Shown: in pieces, positions 41,432 through 50,262 of the stretch
Layout of the letters: each line of letters begins with the position of its first letter
Position numbering within the stretch: the first letter of the stretch is position 1
NCBI GenBank assembly: GCA_016124635.1
Contig: WGNJ01000013.1
Coordinates: 248,001-312,000 of the forward strand
Direction of reading: 5' to 3'
DNA: 64,000 bases
From: Alphaproteobacteria bacterium
Lineage (GTDB): Bacteria; Pseudomonadota; Alphaproteobacteria; Micropepsales; Micropepsaceae
The notes under the pieces: model-generated
Databases searched by the model: none
Told to the model about the DNA's origin: nothing
Seen by the model: the letters and a program-made list of their open reading frames with translations, nothing else
Program-made: the position numbers and the translations under genes

Positions 41432-43186
41432 ATGACCACCTCGTCTGCACACGCTTCCCCGGACGCCCTGCCGATCGACGCCCTGATCGTCGGCGCCGGT
41501 TTCTCGGGCATGTACATGCTCCACAAGCTGCGCGGCCTCGGCTTCAACGCCACCGTACTGGAAGCCGGCAGCGGTGTCGGCGGCACCTGGTATTGGAACC
41601 GGTATCCCGGCGCCCGTGTCGACATTCAGAGCCTCGAATACAGCTTCGGCTTCGATGAAGGCCTCGAGCAGGAGTGGCGTTGGTCCGAGCGCTATGCGCC
41701 GCAGGCCGAATTGGAGCGCTACGCCAATCACGTCGCCGACCGCTTCGACTTGAGGCGCGACATTCGCTTCGACACGCGCGTCACAGCCGCGCATTGGGAC
41801 GACAAGGCGCAACTGTGGGAAATCAAGACGGAGAAAGGCGCGCACTATCGCGCGCGCCATCTGATCTTGGCGACGGGCTGTCTGTCGATGCCGACCGACG
41901 TGACCTTTCCTGGAATCGACACATTCGAGGGCCCGATCTACCGCACGTCGCGCTGGCCGCATGAGGGCGTGGACTTTACCGGAAAGCGCGTCGGCATCAT
42001 CGGCACGGGGTCGTCGGCGATCCAATCGATCCCGGTGATCGCCGAACAGGCCGCGCAGCTGACCGTGTTTCAGCGCACGCCCAATTATTCGATGCCCGCC
42101 CACAACGGCCCCATTCCGAAGGCCGACATGGACGCCTGGTTGAAGGATCCGCGCGCCTATCGCGCGGCGTCGAAGGATACCGGCGGCGGCTTCCAAAACG
42201 ACGGCAACACAACGACGTGCGCCACTGAGACACCGCCGGAGGAAGTGCGCGCCGAACTCGAGCGCCGTTGGGCCTGGGGCGGCTTTCGCATTCTCGGCGC
42301 CTTCGCCGATACCGGCGTCGACACGGAAGCCAACCGCATCGTCCAAGAGTTCATCGCCGAAAAAATCCGCGAGCAAGTCAAGGATCCCGCCGTAGCGGAC
42401 ATGCTGACGCCCAAGGATCACCCCTTCGGCACCAAGCGCCCGTGCGTCGACACAGGCTACTACGCGACGTTCAACCGCCCCAACGTCTCACTCGTCGACC
42501 TGCGCGCCGAGCCCCTCGTCACCTTCACCGCACAAGGCATCACGACCAAAGCGAAAGACTACGAGTTCGACGCCGTCGTGCTCGCGACGGGTTTCGATGC
42601 GATGACGGGCGCTATCGACCGCATCGACCTGCGTGGGCGTGGCGGCCGCCGGATCAAAGAGCATTGGGCCGAGGGGCCGCGCACCTATCTTGGGCTGATG
42701 GTCGCCGGCTTTCCGAATATGTTCACGATCACCGGTCCGGGCAGCCCGTCGGTCTTGACCAACATGATCAATTCGATCGAGCAGCACGTCGAATGGATCG
42801 CCGAGTGTCTGGTGTCGCTGAAGCAGCACCAGCAAACGAGCATCGAGGCGAGCGCCGAGGCCGAAGCCGCATGGTGCCAACAAGTGGCCGCGGCCGTGAC
42901 GCCGTCACTCCTGCCGCAAGCCAACAGCTGGTACATGGGCGCCAACGTGCCGGGCAAACCGCGCATGTTCATGCCCTATGCCGGCGGCCTCAACACCTAC
43001 ACGGAAATCTGCCGCCAGGTCGCCGCCAAGAATTATGAGGGCTTCATCATCCGCCAAGGCGACCGCGTACTCTCGGACTCGCACGTCTTCACGAGCCACC
43101 CGCCGATGCCCGACATCCCGGCAAAACTATTGCCCATCATCGTCGAGCGTCTGACCGCGGCAGGGCTGATGCCCGCCGCGCAATAG
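41432..43186 (+). CDS. Flavin-containing monooxygenase, Baeyer-Villiger type
   Basis: The 584-aa protein has an FAD Rossmann motif (VGAGFSG, residues 20-26), the GVGGTWYWNRYPGARVD motif of Baeyer-Villiger monooxygenases, a second Rossmann motif for NADPH (GIIGTGSSAIQ), and the fingerprint region FEGPIYRTSRWP (165-176). The fingerprint usually reads FxGxxxHxxxW(P/D); here the His position is Arg171. The GAGAAAAGA site precedes ATG 41432. The enzyme inserts oxygen into a ketone to give an ester or lactone. Substrate unknown. Confidence 0.9.
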   Translation: MTTSSAHASPDALPIDALIVGAGFSGMYMLHKLRGLGFNATVLEAGSGVGGTWYWNRYPGARVDIQSLEYSFGFDEGLEQEWRWSERYAPQAELERYANHVADRFDLRRDIRFDTRVTAAHWDDKAQLWEIKTEKGAHYRARHLILATGCLSMPTDVTFPGIDTFEGPIYRTSRWPHEGVDFTGKRVGIIGTGSSAIQSIPVIAEQAAQLTVFQRTPNYSMPAHNGPIPKADMDAWLKDPRAYRAASKDTGGGFQNDGNTTTCATETPPEEVRAELERRWAWGGFRILGAFADTGVDTEANRIVQEFIAEKIREQVKDPAVADMLTPKDHPFGTKRPCVDTGYYATFNRPNVSLVDLRAEPLVTFTAQGITTKAKDYEFDAVVLATGFDAMTGAIDRIDLRGRGGRRIKEHWAEGPRTYLGLMVAGFPNMFTITGPGSPSVLTNMINSIEQHVEWIAECLVSLKQHQQTSIEASAEAEAAWCQQVAAAVTPSLLPQANSWYMGANVPGKPRMFMPYAGGLNTYTEICRQVAAKNYEGFIIRQGDRVLSDSHVFTSHPPMPDIPAKLLPIIVERLTAAGLMPAAQ

Positions 43187-43357
43187 CGCTGGATCGGAGC
43201 GGCGGTGCGCCCGCGCATTCGGGTCGGTTGAGCAGTTCGCGCCCACACGGCTAGGCGACTTTGGTGCAGAGGGCGCCAAAGTCCGAAACCGGCGATCGCG
43301 GTTGCTGACGGCAAGGCTAAAGCCGGTACGAGCCATCGTAGCAATGCGGAGTGTCCG

Positions 43358-44008
43358 ATGAACGAGATGCGCGGCCGCGTCAAAGAACATTTTCCCGGGG
43401 TCTTGCTGACTCTTCTCGGCATCGTGCAAGCGTTGGCGCTCGGACGTTTCTGGTCTTATCTGAGTGAGACCGACCGCCTTTTCGAGGTGTCGGGAGACGC
43501 ATTCATCTCGTGGCTCAAAATCCTTGCCACGTTCGCGGGCATCGTACTGGTCTGGGTTGTATACGCGAACAACGTGATGCGATTTCGTTGGGTTCCGGCG
43601 ATCAGTGATTCCTTATATCCGTTCCTCGTTGGCTTGATCGAATTCATGCTTATTGGCGCCCTGGGACCTGACAAGACGGGACTGTGGCTTGTGCTTATGG
43701 CGCTGACGTTTGCGGTCATGTCCTGGGTCAGTCATTCGACGATGCGGCGAGCCAGACAGGACGATGACAACGACGCCTTCTTCAGGAGCCGCAAGCAGGC
43801 CGAGCTGCGCGATTTCTTTCCCCAGATTGCAAGCGTGTGCGCGTTGGCGGCGGGCGGAATCTATCTACTGGCGAGCCGCGGCGGAGAGTTGGTCACGATG
43901 ATCGCGTTGCTGGCGACAAACGCTCTGTTGGCCTGGCAGTTCTATGCGGCCTCTCAGTTTTGGAACCGCTCCGTCAATGCCGACGCGCAGCAAGGATCGC
44001 GGTCGTAG
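43358..44008 (+). CDS. Multi-helix membrane protein of unknown function
   Basis: The 216-aa protein has about five or six hydrophobic helices, with the loop RRARQDDDNDAFFRSRKQAELRD between helices 4 and 5. The ATG has GGAG six bases upstream. No motif identifies a family. Confidence 0.75.
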   Translation: MNEMRGRVKEHFPGVLLTLLGIVQALALGRFWSYLSETDRLFEVSGDAFISWLKILATFAGIVLVWVVYANNVMRFRWVPAISDSLYPFLVGLIEFMLIGALGPDKTGLWLVLMALTFAVMSWVSHSTMRRARQDDDNDAFFRSRKQAELRDFFPQIASVCALAAGGIYLLASRGGELVTMIALLATNALLAWQFYAASQFWNRSVNADAQQGSRS

Positions 44009-44078
44009 GCGGTGCCGCTTAAGCCGCGCCGTTCTATTCGGCGCGACATGGCCCAGCGTCGCATGTCGCCAATCTCAA

Positions 44079-44186
44079 GCCATAGCACAGCGCTGCGGCC
44101 GAACGGCGGCTCTGGCGCGCTGGGCAGCCAACAGCGCTCTTGACAAGTCATTGCGAAAAAAAGCTGAGTGCCGCTCGTTGAATACG
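44079..44186. repeat. Dispersed repeat, copy 1 of a pair
   Basis: A roughly 108-bp element (GCCATAGC, then CGGCCGAACGGCGGCTCTGG, CCAACAGCGCTCTTGACAA, GAGTGCCGCTC.TTGAA) matches 50385-50520, where the match is interrupted by about 28 bp of extra sequence. It lies directly upstream of the gene remnant at 44187. Confidence 0.7.
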
Positions 44187-44288
44187 ATGACGTCCGCATA
44201 TCGCTTCTTTCATCCCGCTGAAGAACGCGACGACAACATCGGTTTCCGGGTTGCCGGAAATATTACGCCCGTCCGAAACCACAAATGA
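44187..44288 (+). pseudogene. Remnant of a formylglycine-generating-enzyme-type (SUMF1) gene
   Basis: The short frame translates as MTSAYRFFHPAEERDDNIGF then RVAGNITPVRNHK. The SAYRFF...ERDDNIGFRVA pattern matches the extreme C-terminus of FGE-sulfatase/SUMF1 domains. All upstream homology is replaced by the dispersed repeat, so this is probably the 3' end of a lost gene. Confidence 0.5.
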
Positions 44289-44303
44289 TTTGGCAACTCG
44301 CCG

Positions 44304-44729
44304 TCAACGCGGGTCAACGACGTTCGAGCGCACACAAGATATGTCTGAAGGAACGAGGACGCTGAGATACGTCCTGCCGTCTGCACTGTCCGTTTCGATA
44401 AACCCGGAAACTCTTGCCCGAGTACCATCAGGGCAAGGCACGGACTGATAGTCGCCGCGGGAAAGAAGCACGCGGATCGGCGAACTGCCACAGGGCCAAT
44501 CTGGATTCGACAGTTCGTACTCGTCTGTGATGCTGACTTCGCCCTGCAATGGGTTTGTGTCATCGACGACGATCGGCTTGGCGATCGTTCGCACGAAACG
44601 TATGGTACCGTTCGCCACGATTTCTTTGTGGCTTCCGGGTGCGCAAGCGTCCGCCAGCGCACTGCCTGCCATCACCCACGTAACAATGCCGGCCATGACG
44701 CCAGCGAATTGAAGTTGCAACATCAACAT
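44304..44729 (-). CDS. Small secreted protein of unknown function
   Basis: ATG 44729 starts a signal peptide (MLMLQLQFAGVMAGIVTWVMAGSALA). The mature 115 residues contain four Cys in a beta-rich sequence (ACAPGSHKEIVANGTIRFVR and RGDYQSVPCPDGTRARVSGF). It belongs to a cluster of small secreted proteins, several with similar size but no obvious sequence identity. Function unknown. Confidence 0.75.
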   Translation of the reverse strand: MLMLQLQFAGVMAGIVTWVMAGSALADACAPGSHKEIVANGTIRFVRTIAKPIVVDDTNPLQGEVSITDEYELSNPDWPCGSSPIRVLLSRGDYQSVPCPDGTRARVSGFIETDSADGRTYLSVLVPSDISCVRSNVVDPR

Positions 44730-44810
44730 ACTTTTGCGCCCTTCATAGTTGAACGGCATTAGCAATCCTCAAGGCTGCACGATGCTTCGGTGATTGATCG
44801 AGGATTTTTC

Positions 44811-46040
44811 TCAAGCATCCGATCCAATCTCAATGCGCAAACGGCCGCGACGAACGTGAATCCAGCGCGGCTCACTTCCGCGACGATCGAACAACGTCCA
44901 GGCCGGGTCGCCGTCGTAGGTCTGAAACGACAGAAAGCGAACGCCGTTCGACAACACAATCTCCAGTTCCGGGAGGTGACCAAAGACGCGGGCCTGAATC
45001 ACGCGACCCGCCTTTAGGAAAGCAAAGGCAGGTGGCCATTCTTTTTCGTTATTCCAGCTACCGCAAAGGATCGTACGACGGCCCTCGATGCGCCAGCTTC
45101 CTTCGCACATAAGCGACATCTCGCCGTCGGGGTTCCCAGGCGAGCCGTCGTGTTTCGTCCTTGGGGTTAGCTTACCAAATTCGAGAAACACCGCCGAACC
45201 ATGGCCCTGCCAGACATGAGAAACGGGCAAGGCAAGGAGCGGCGCGGCAAACCTTTCAAATGAGATCGCGCCGATTGAGTCAGGTCCTTTGATGCTTGAC
45301 GATCCGTCTACGGGCGCGGCAGTCGTAGCCATGGAATCTCCGAGCGCGCGGCGAGCATTCGACAGGATCTGTCGTGCGCCGGCGATCGAAGGATCGGCGA
45401 TCAGCGCGTTCTCCGCATCGTCTGCCGCTTCTTCATAGTCAGCGCATTTATAACGTACGAGCGCGCGACCCGCATACGCTCCGCCGAGTCTGGGGTTAAG
45501 ACGGAGCGCCAGCGAATAATCGTCGATAGCGGCGCTGTATTTGCCCTGCTGCGCCAAAGCATCGCCGCGCCCAACATAGAATTCGGGCGCCCCGGGTTTC
45601 ACGCCGATCGCAGCGCTATAGTCTTCGACCGCCCGATCGAAGTCGCCCAACAAGGATTGAGCCATCCCGCGACCGCTCAACGCTGTAGCATCGCCCGGTG
45701 CCAATCCGAGAGCACGGCTCAGGTCCGCTATTGCGCCGTGGTAGTCGCCGGCCTCGCACTTGAAATAGCCTCTCGCGATATGTGCGCCGGCACAGTTCGG
45801 ATCGATCTCGATGGCCTTCTCCAGATCCGCTCGAGCCCGATCTCGGTGACCGGCGCCCGAATAGGCATTGCCTCGGTTCACGAGTGCTTCGACATATCGC
45901 GGCTTGCGGGCGAGAGCCTGTTCGAAATCGGAAATGGCTTGGTCGAACGCACCCTCGACGAGGCGCTTCAATCCTCTCAAATTGAAATCCTCGGCGGACT
46001 CGGGCTGCACCAGGAATACTCCGTGGTCTTCAACTGCCAC
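44811..46040 (-). CDS. TPR-repeat protein
   Basis: From GTG 46040 the protein is about 409 aa. It has five to six TPRs (DFNLRGLKRLVEGAFDQAIS, DRARADLEKAIEIDPNCAGA, GDYHGAIADLSRALGLAPGD, FDRAVEDYSAAIGVKPGAPE, and so on), then an unrecognised beta-rich domain with MCEGSWRIEGRRTILCGSW. There is no signal peptide at this start. The gene begins 7 bp after the stop of the gene at 46048, so co-transcription is likely; the exact start is uncertain because the frame stays open upstream into that gene. Confidence 0.78.
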   Translation of the reverse strand: MAVEDHGVFLVQPESAEDFNLRGLKRLVEGAFDQAISDFEQALARKPRYVEALVNRGNAYSGAGHRDRARADLEKAIEIDPNCAGAHIARGYFKCEAGDYHGAIADLSRALGLAPGDATALSGRGMAQSLLGDFDRAVEDYSAAIGVKPGAPEFYVGRGDALAQQGKYSAAIDDYSLALRLNPRLGGAYAGRALVRYKCADYEEAADDAENALIADPSIAGARQILSNARRALGDSMATTAAPVDGSSSIKGPDSIGAISFERFAAPLLALPVSHVWQGHGSAVFLEFGKLTPRTKHDGSPGNPDGEMSLMCEGSWRIEGRRTILCGSWNNEKEWPPAFAFLKAGRVIQARVFGHLPELEIVLSNGVRFLSFQTYDGDPAWTLFDRRGSEPRWIHVRRGRLRIEIGSDA

Positions 46041-46047
46041 CGGCGGA

Positions 46048-46803
46048 TCAGCGGCTCGCGCCGGCTGCCGCCAAGACGACGGAAATGTCGGCGTAATAGT
46101 CGATCTGCTGCGCACGGACGAGGCAATCGAACGCCACCACCATCTTCCATTGCGCACCTTGCAGCATCCCTTCTCGATTGCGCCGCATTGCCCAAGCGTG
46201 ATGGCCCGACCAATCGGTGCTGACGGCTCCTTGATCTCCGCCGAAACACGCTGCGTTGTGGACATATTTGGCAACGACAAGCGACATATCGGCGAATGCG
46301 TTTGCCAGCGCACTCTCGCTTTTTGCATTGCATCGGAAGAATGCGCGTAGCTTGGACGCAAGGCCAACCTTGATTGCGGCAAGATCGCGTTGATTGGCCC
46401 AATTGTAGTGACCGTTGCGGTTGGTCGAGGCTGCACCTTCGTCTGGAGCGAAACAATTGTAGCCCGCGGCGGATGTCGTCCCGAAACCTTCGTCACCACT
46501 GAGGTCGTAGTCGGTCGCGATCCGTCCGGTTTCTTGATCACGGCAAACGCCGTCAAGAGCGCGGTGCGACAAGTCCTGATCGCTCGACCAATATTCATAA
46601 TGCAGCGACATGCGCGCATCGATGCACTCGTTGCGGGTCTCGAACTGCTGCAGGGGCTGCCAGCGGTCATAAGGTGGTGGGGCCTTGGACCAGGGCGCCG
46701 GTTGCACCAGAAAGATCCAAGGATTGGCGGCCGCTTGGCCGCAGACCATGCAAATCATCAGCGCAGCGATGGTACTCAGCGCAATTGCACGCGGCCTATT
46801 CAT
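46048..46803 (-). CDS. Secreted protein of unknown function
   Basis: The signal peptide (MNRPRAIALSTIAALMICMVCGQAAA) precedes 225 residues with eight or so Cys-free stretches interrupted by Cys pairs (NCFAPDEGAAS, ACFGGDQGAVS, FDCLVRAQQ). The repeated (C)F(A/G)(P/G)D.GA(A/V)ST.(R/W).GH(Y/H).WA pattern occurs twice, indicating an internal duplication. I recognise no family. A TPR gene follows directly. Confidence 0.8.
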   Translation of the reverse strand: MNRPRAIALSTIAALMICMVCGQAAANPWIFLVQPAPWSKAPPPYDRWQPLQQFETRNECIDARMSLHYEYWSSDQDLSHRALDGVCRDQETGRIATDYDLSGDEGFGTTSAAGYNCFAPDEGAASTNRNGHYNWANQRDLAAIKVGLASKLRAFFRCNAKSESALANAFADMSLVVAKYVHNAACFGGDQGAVSTDWSGHHAWAMRRNREGMLQGAQWKMVVAFDCLVRAQQIDYYADISVVLAAAGASR

Positions 46804-46815
46804 AGATCGCTCATA

Positions 46816-46956
46816 TCAATGGCTCGCTAAGCCGTCGTTGTTGGTCGACGTGTCAGGTTCACTGGCGAGCGAACGGCGCTCGCCCGAGCGGCGATTGAAC
46901 TCACAAGCCAATAAGGCTGCGGCCGCGGCGGCGATCATTCCGTGGGTGGCGCGCAT
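46816..46956 (-). CDS. Small lipoprotein microgene
   Basis: ATG 46956 has GGAGG five bases upstream. The 46-residue product has a lipobox, starting MRATHGMIAAAAAALLAC, so Cys18 would be lipidated; the mature part is polar (EFNRRSGERRSLASEPDT onwards). It lies 11 bp after the stop of the next gene on the same strand, so the two probably share a transcript. Small lipoproteins of this size can be entry-exclusion, lysis or regulatory proteins, but nothing identifies which. Confidence 0.65.
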   Translation of the reverse strand: MRATHGMIAAAAAALLACEFNRRSGERRSLASEPDTSTNNDGLASH

Positions 46957-46967
46957 TCATGCCTCCA

Positions 46968-47246
46968 CTACTGATACGAGATCGTCCAGGTATAGTCGCC
47001 GTCCATCTCAATTTCTTGTGTGAGCGAAGCACCGGAGGGCGTGCTGGCGGATAGTTGGTGGTGTCCGTTGGGCTGCGGCGGAGCGGTGCATGACGAGTGA
47101 GCTGCGGCGGTGCATCCATAACCGCCGTCGACGTTTACAGTGACGTTCTCATCAGTCTTGTTGATGACTGTGAGGATTCCGGCGATGGCACTTGCCGTAC
47201 TGAGCGAGACACCAACGGCAACGAGAAGAAAACGCAGCGCGATCAT
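46968..47246 (-). CDS. Small secreted protein of unknown function
   Basis: A signal peptide (MIALRFLLVAVGVSLSTASAIA) precedes a 70-residue beta-rich mature part with two Cys (DGGYGCTAAAHSSCTAPPQP) and the start GILTVINKTDENVTVNVDG, which resembles a beta-sandwich edge. No good Shine-Dalgarno is visible. The lipoprotein microgene follows. Function unknown. Confidence 0.7.
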   Translation of the reverse strand: MIALRFLLVAVGVSLSTASAIAGILTVINKTDENVTVNVDGGYGCTAAAHSSCTAPPQPNGHHQLSASTPSGASLTQEIEMDGDYTWTISYQ

Positions 47247-47558
47247 GAGGAGGATCGACCTCTAGCTCTGATGCTCCATTATCTCACGGAGACCATGCAG
47301 GCGCGTGTGACAGGCACGCCACAGCGTTCGTCGGCCGCGATGACGGCGCTTCTTTACTGTGCAGACGCACACGCCGGGTGTCCCGCGGCTTCGGACAGGT
47401 CGTTGTTCTTGTCCTCGGCGCCGCTGGAAGACGAACGGCCGCCTTCGACGCCGTGCCACCCTTACAAACTTGTAAGCTTTGGCACCGCGCGGTCGCCCCG
47501 AGCGCTCGCTCTGAGCGGGGCATGTTCGTCACGCTCCAAGTGCGTGCCGAATGCGATT
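47247..47558. other. Gene-free region with one perfect palindrome
   Basis: No credible ORF or RNA gene is seen. CTTACAA-AC-TTGTAAG at 47461-47476 is a perfect 16-bp dyad, long enough to be a regulator site, but no adjacent gene makes its target obvious. Confidence 0.45.
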
Positions 47559-48048
47559 TGCCTTTGACGGCCCTTTGACGGCCGCCGTGCCGCCGCTCAT
47601 GATCTAGCCGTTTCTATGCCTTGTGCCGACGAGGTCGCCGTGAAGAGCCTGAGGTACCTTGCTGCAGCACTGGTCGCCGCGTCGACCTATTGCGGATCGT
47701 ATTGAGATACTCAGGCTGAGGCACAAATGAGACGCCGCCCACCTCCGACGATGCACGCGCAAATCCGGATTGTCGGCAAACCGGCTATTGGCTTGCGCTG
47801 ATCCACGACTAGGGCTCGAACGAGCGCGCGGTGACGCTGTAGTCCATGACGGGCGGCGGGATCTGATACGCGCTCGCGAGACCTTCTCCACCGTATTTGG
47901 CTGCCCGCAAAACCCAAGTCGGGATGATTTTGGTCTCATTCGCACTCACACTTGGGTAACGGTAGCTCTCGGCGATCTTAAGCCGCGCGCAGGTTCACCG
48001 GCTGAACGGCTGCTTTGGAGCGCTTCAGCCATACACCGAAATCACGCC
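47559..48048 (+). repeat. Segmental duplication, copy 1 (internally deleted)
   Basis: This segment is nearly identical to 48940-49844, but lacks the part that corresponds to 49113-49539 (427 bp). Both copies begin with a tandem CCTTTGACGG / CCCTTTGACGG. They flank the SEL1-repeat gene, so the arrangement suggests duplication of a unit of about 1.4 kb followed by deletion in copy 1. Confidence 0.88.
47727..47801 (+). pseudogene. Deleted copy of the secreted-protein gene at 49108
   Basis: The first five bases of the coding region (ATGAG) are joined directly to the region after 49539 of the intact copy. The 427-bp deletion shifts the frame, leaving an out-of-frame 24-codon stub. The upstream and downstream flanks are preserved almost base for base. 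Confidence 0.85.
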
Positions 48049-48121
48049 TATTGACGACCATTTCGCCGGAGGCAGAGAATATTTTCCTTAGGAGTAGACA
48101 GATCAACGGGCGGAGCCGGGT

Positions 48122-48859
48122 GTGACTACGAGAAAATGCTTAGCTATTCTCTTTGCGGCTTTGACCCTGCTGTTGTCGACTTTGGGGGACGGGATCAGTT
48201 GGGCGGACGCGTTTAATGATGGCTTCAATGCGTACTTGAAATCCGACTACACCACCGCAATGAAAATTCTGCGCCCGTTGGCGCAGGCAGGAAACAAGGC
48301 CGCCGCGCTTCCAGTCGGCACCATGTATGAAAAGGGGCAAGGTGTTCCCCAAGATTTTGCAGAGGCGCTGAAATGGTATCTCCTCGGCGCGTCAGAAGGA
48401 GACGACGAGAGCAAGACCAACGCGGGAAGAATGTATCTCTTTGGGAAAGGCACGAAGAAGGATTTTGCGGCCGCTATGAAATGGTTTCAGGAAGCGGCAC
48501 CGAAGGACTCAGGCGCCCAATTCTATTTGGGTTTGATGTACGAAAATGGGAATGGTGTGACGCAGGACTATAAGGAAGCCGCTAAGTGGTACCGAAAGGC
48601 TGCGCGCAGAGGCTGGGATAGAGCGTTCCTGAATCTGGCTCTGCTTTACGAAGAAGGCCGTGGCGTATCGCAGGACAATACGCGTGCATACATGTGGCTG
48701 TCCCTCGCGGTCTACAAATCCGACGACGTAGACCAGCACAAAGCCACTCTTAAGGCGAAGATGACGAAGCGGCAGATTATCCAAGCGGCGAAGTGGGCAA
48801 AGCGTTGTGAGGATACCATGCTCCAAGAGCTGGGATGCGATGATGGTTTGCCGAATTAA
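48122..48859 (+). CDS. Secreted SEL1-repeat protein
   Basis: The signal peptide (MTTRKCLAILFAALTLLLSTLGDGISWA) precedes four to five SEL1 repeats (AAALPVGTMYEKGQGVPQDF, TNAGRMYLFGKGTKKDFAAA, AQFYLGLMYENGNGVTQDYK, AFLNLALLYEEGRGVSQDNT), each about 36 residues. GTG 48122 has GGAGC upstream. SEL1 proteins usually scaffold other envelope proteins. It is flanked by the two copies of the segmental duplication. Confidence 0.9.
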   Translation: MTTRKCLAILFAALTLLLSTLGDGISWADAFNDGFNAYLKSDYTTAMKILRPLAQAGNKAAALPVGTMYEKGQGVPQDFAEALKWYLLGASEGDDESKTNAGRMYLFGKGTKKDFAAAMKWFQEAAPKDSGAQFYLGLMYENGNGVTQDYKEAAKWYRKAARRGWDRAFLNLALLYEEGRGVSQDNTRAYMWLSLAVYKSDDVDQHKATLKAKMTKRQIIQAAKWAKRCEDTMLQELGCDDGLPN

Positions 48860-48939
48860 CGGCGATCCCATCCGAAGGAATGGAATTAATCGTAACCTCG
48901 GTCGGTTGTAACGCCGCAAAGGCGGCGAGCAGGATCCTC

Positions 48940-49844
48940 TGCCTTTGACGGCCCTTTGACGGCCGCCGTGCCGCCGCTCATGATCTAGCCGTTTCTATGC
49001 CTTGTGCCGACGAGGTCGCCGTGAAGAGCCTGAGGTACCTTGCTGCAGCACTGGTCGGCGCGTCGACCTATTGCGGATCGTATTGAGATACTCAGGCTGA
49101 GGCACAAATGAGATCGGTTTCGTCATGGTTTGTGAGCGTGGCTTCCACGATCCCGTTCGCATTCGTCAGTCGCTGTGCATCGCGAGCGATAACACAATTG
49201 ATGAGAGGGGCCGTTGCCCTAGCCGCCGCAGCTGCCTTGCCAGGTGTAGCCTTTGCCGAGGCGTCGTCCAGCACTTGTCTCGTCGTCGACAATGCCCGGG
49301 CCCACGGTCCAGCGGTCACGGTCGAGATCGACGGCTACAGCGGTTTTTGGGTGATGCAGCCGAATCAGACCTATACGCTCTTCTCCTCGGGACAGATCGT
49401 GCGCGGCTCGAGCTTCACCCTCCACGTTTATGACGGCGACGAGAACCAAGGGACCAAGGGCGCGCTTTATGACACCGTACATGCTGAATTCACGGGCACC
49501 AGCTATGGCACCTCAACGCACACGTTGCTTACATTAGTCACGCCGCCCACCTCCGACGATGCACGCGCAAATCCGGATTGTCGGCAAACCGGCTATTGGC
49601 TTGCGCTGATCCACGACTAGGGCCTCGAACGAGCGCGCGGTGATGCTGTAGTCCAAGACGGGCGGGATCTGATACGCGCTCGCGAGACCTTCTCCACCGC
49701 ATTTGGCTGCCCGCCAAAGCCCAGGTCGGAATAGCACTGGTCTCACCGGTTACTCACGGGAGCTCTCGGCGATCCACGCCATAGCTTCGCGAGACCGCTG
49801 AACCGTGGCTTTGGAGCGCTAAAGCCACTCGCCGAAATCAGGCC
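48940..49844 (+). repeat. Segmental duplication, copy 2 (intact)
   Basis: It carries the full-length gene at 49108-49620 with its 5' flank and the 3' flank that copy 1 (47559-48048) shares. Confidence 0.88.
49108..49620 (+). CDS. Secreted protein of unknown function
   Basis: ATG 49108 has GCTGAGG with five-base spacing. The N-terminus is long for a signal peptide; a second Met-Arg at residue 32 begins a normal signal peptide (MRGAVALAAAAALPGVAFA), so the cleavage site is near residue 50. The mature part has two Cys (TCLVVDNARAHGPAVTVEID and PDCRQTGYWLALIHD), beta-rich. A truncated copy exists at 47727. Function unknown. Confidence 0.75.
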   Translation: MRSVSSWFVSVASTIPFAFVSRCASRAITQLMRGAVALAAAAALPGVAFAEASSSTCLVVDNARAHGPAVTVEIDGYSGFWVMQPNQTYTLFSSGQIVRGSSFTLHVYDGDENQGTKGALYDTVHAEFTGTSYGTSTHTLLTLVTPPTSDDARANPDCRQTGYWLALIHD

Positions 49845-49896
49845 TTCGGCGCAAGGTGGACCGTTTTAGACCTCTCGATGATCTGGAGCGCTCGAT

Positions 49897-50262
49897 CTAG
49901 AAGCCCCGTCCCCTTGTGCAGGCGTAGTCGACAGATCCCTGGTCACTGGCCATCACCATGTGACCCGACAGGCGATCGACATGAAACCTCCATCCACCGA
50001 TTTCAACCCAATCGATTGTTGTATCGGTTATCCGTGCCGGGTAAGCACGCCTTTTGTCGAGGTCCCCATTGTCATCACTGACTGTCGAGGCTGTCGTATC
50101 GATCCGAAAATAGTAGTGAATTGGATTTGTGACGTCGATGCGATCACAAACCAGCGCGATCATGTCAGCCCTTGCGCTTGTGGCCAGACAAAGAGTTCCT
50201 GCTGCGCCCAGGAAGACCAGTAGGACCCCGTAGCAGACGCGAACTGAGATGGTATTCATCAT
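49897..50262 (-). CDS. Small secreted protein of unknown function
   Basis: ATG 50262 starts a signal peptide (MMNTISVRVCYGVLLVFLGA up to ARA, about residue 32). The mature 90 residues contain two Cys (ALVCDRIDVTN and DYACTRGRGF at the end) and the pattern HYYFRIDTTASTVSDDNGD then DWVEIGGWRFHVDRLSG. An apparent disulfide would link the two ends. Function unknown. Confidence 0.72.
   Translation of the reverse strand: MMNTISVRVCYGVLLVFLGAAGTLCLATSARADMIALVCDRIDVTNPIHYYFRIDTTASTVSDDNGDLDKRRAYPARITDTTIDWVEIGGWRFHVDRLSGHMVMASDQGSVDYACTRGRGF

Noticed and set aside
44811..46670. Upstream extension of the TPR gene to 619 codons
   Set aside because: The extension overlaps the secreted-protein gene at 46048-46803, which has a signal peptide and coherent sequence.
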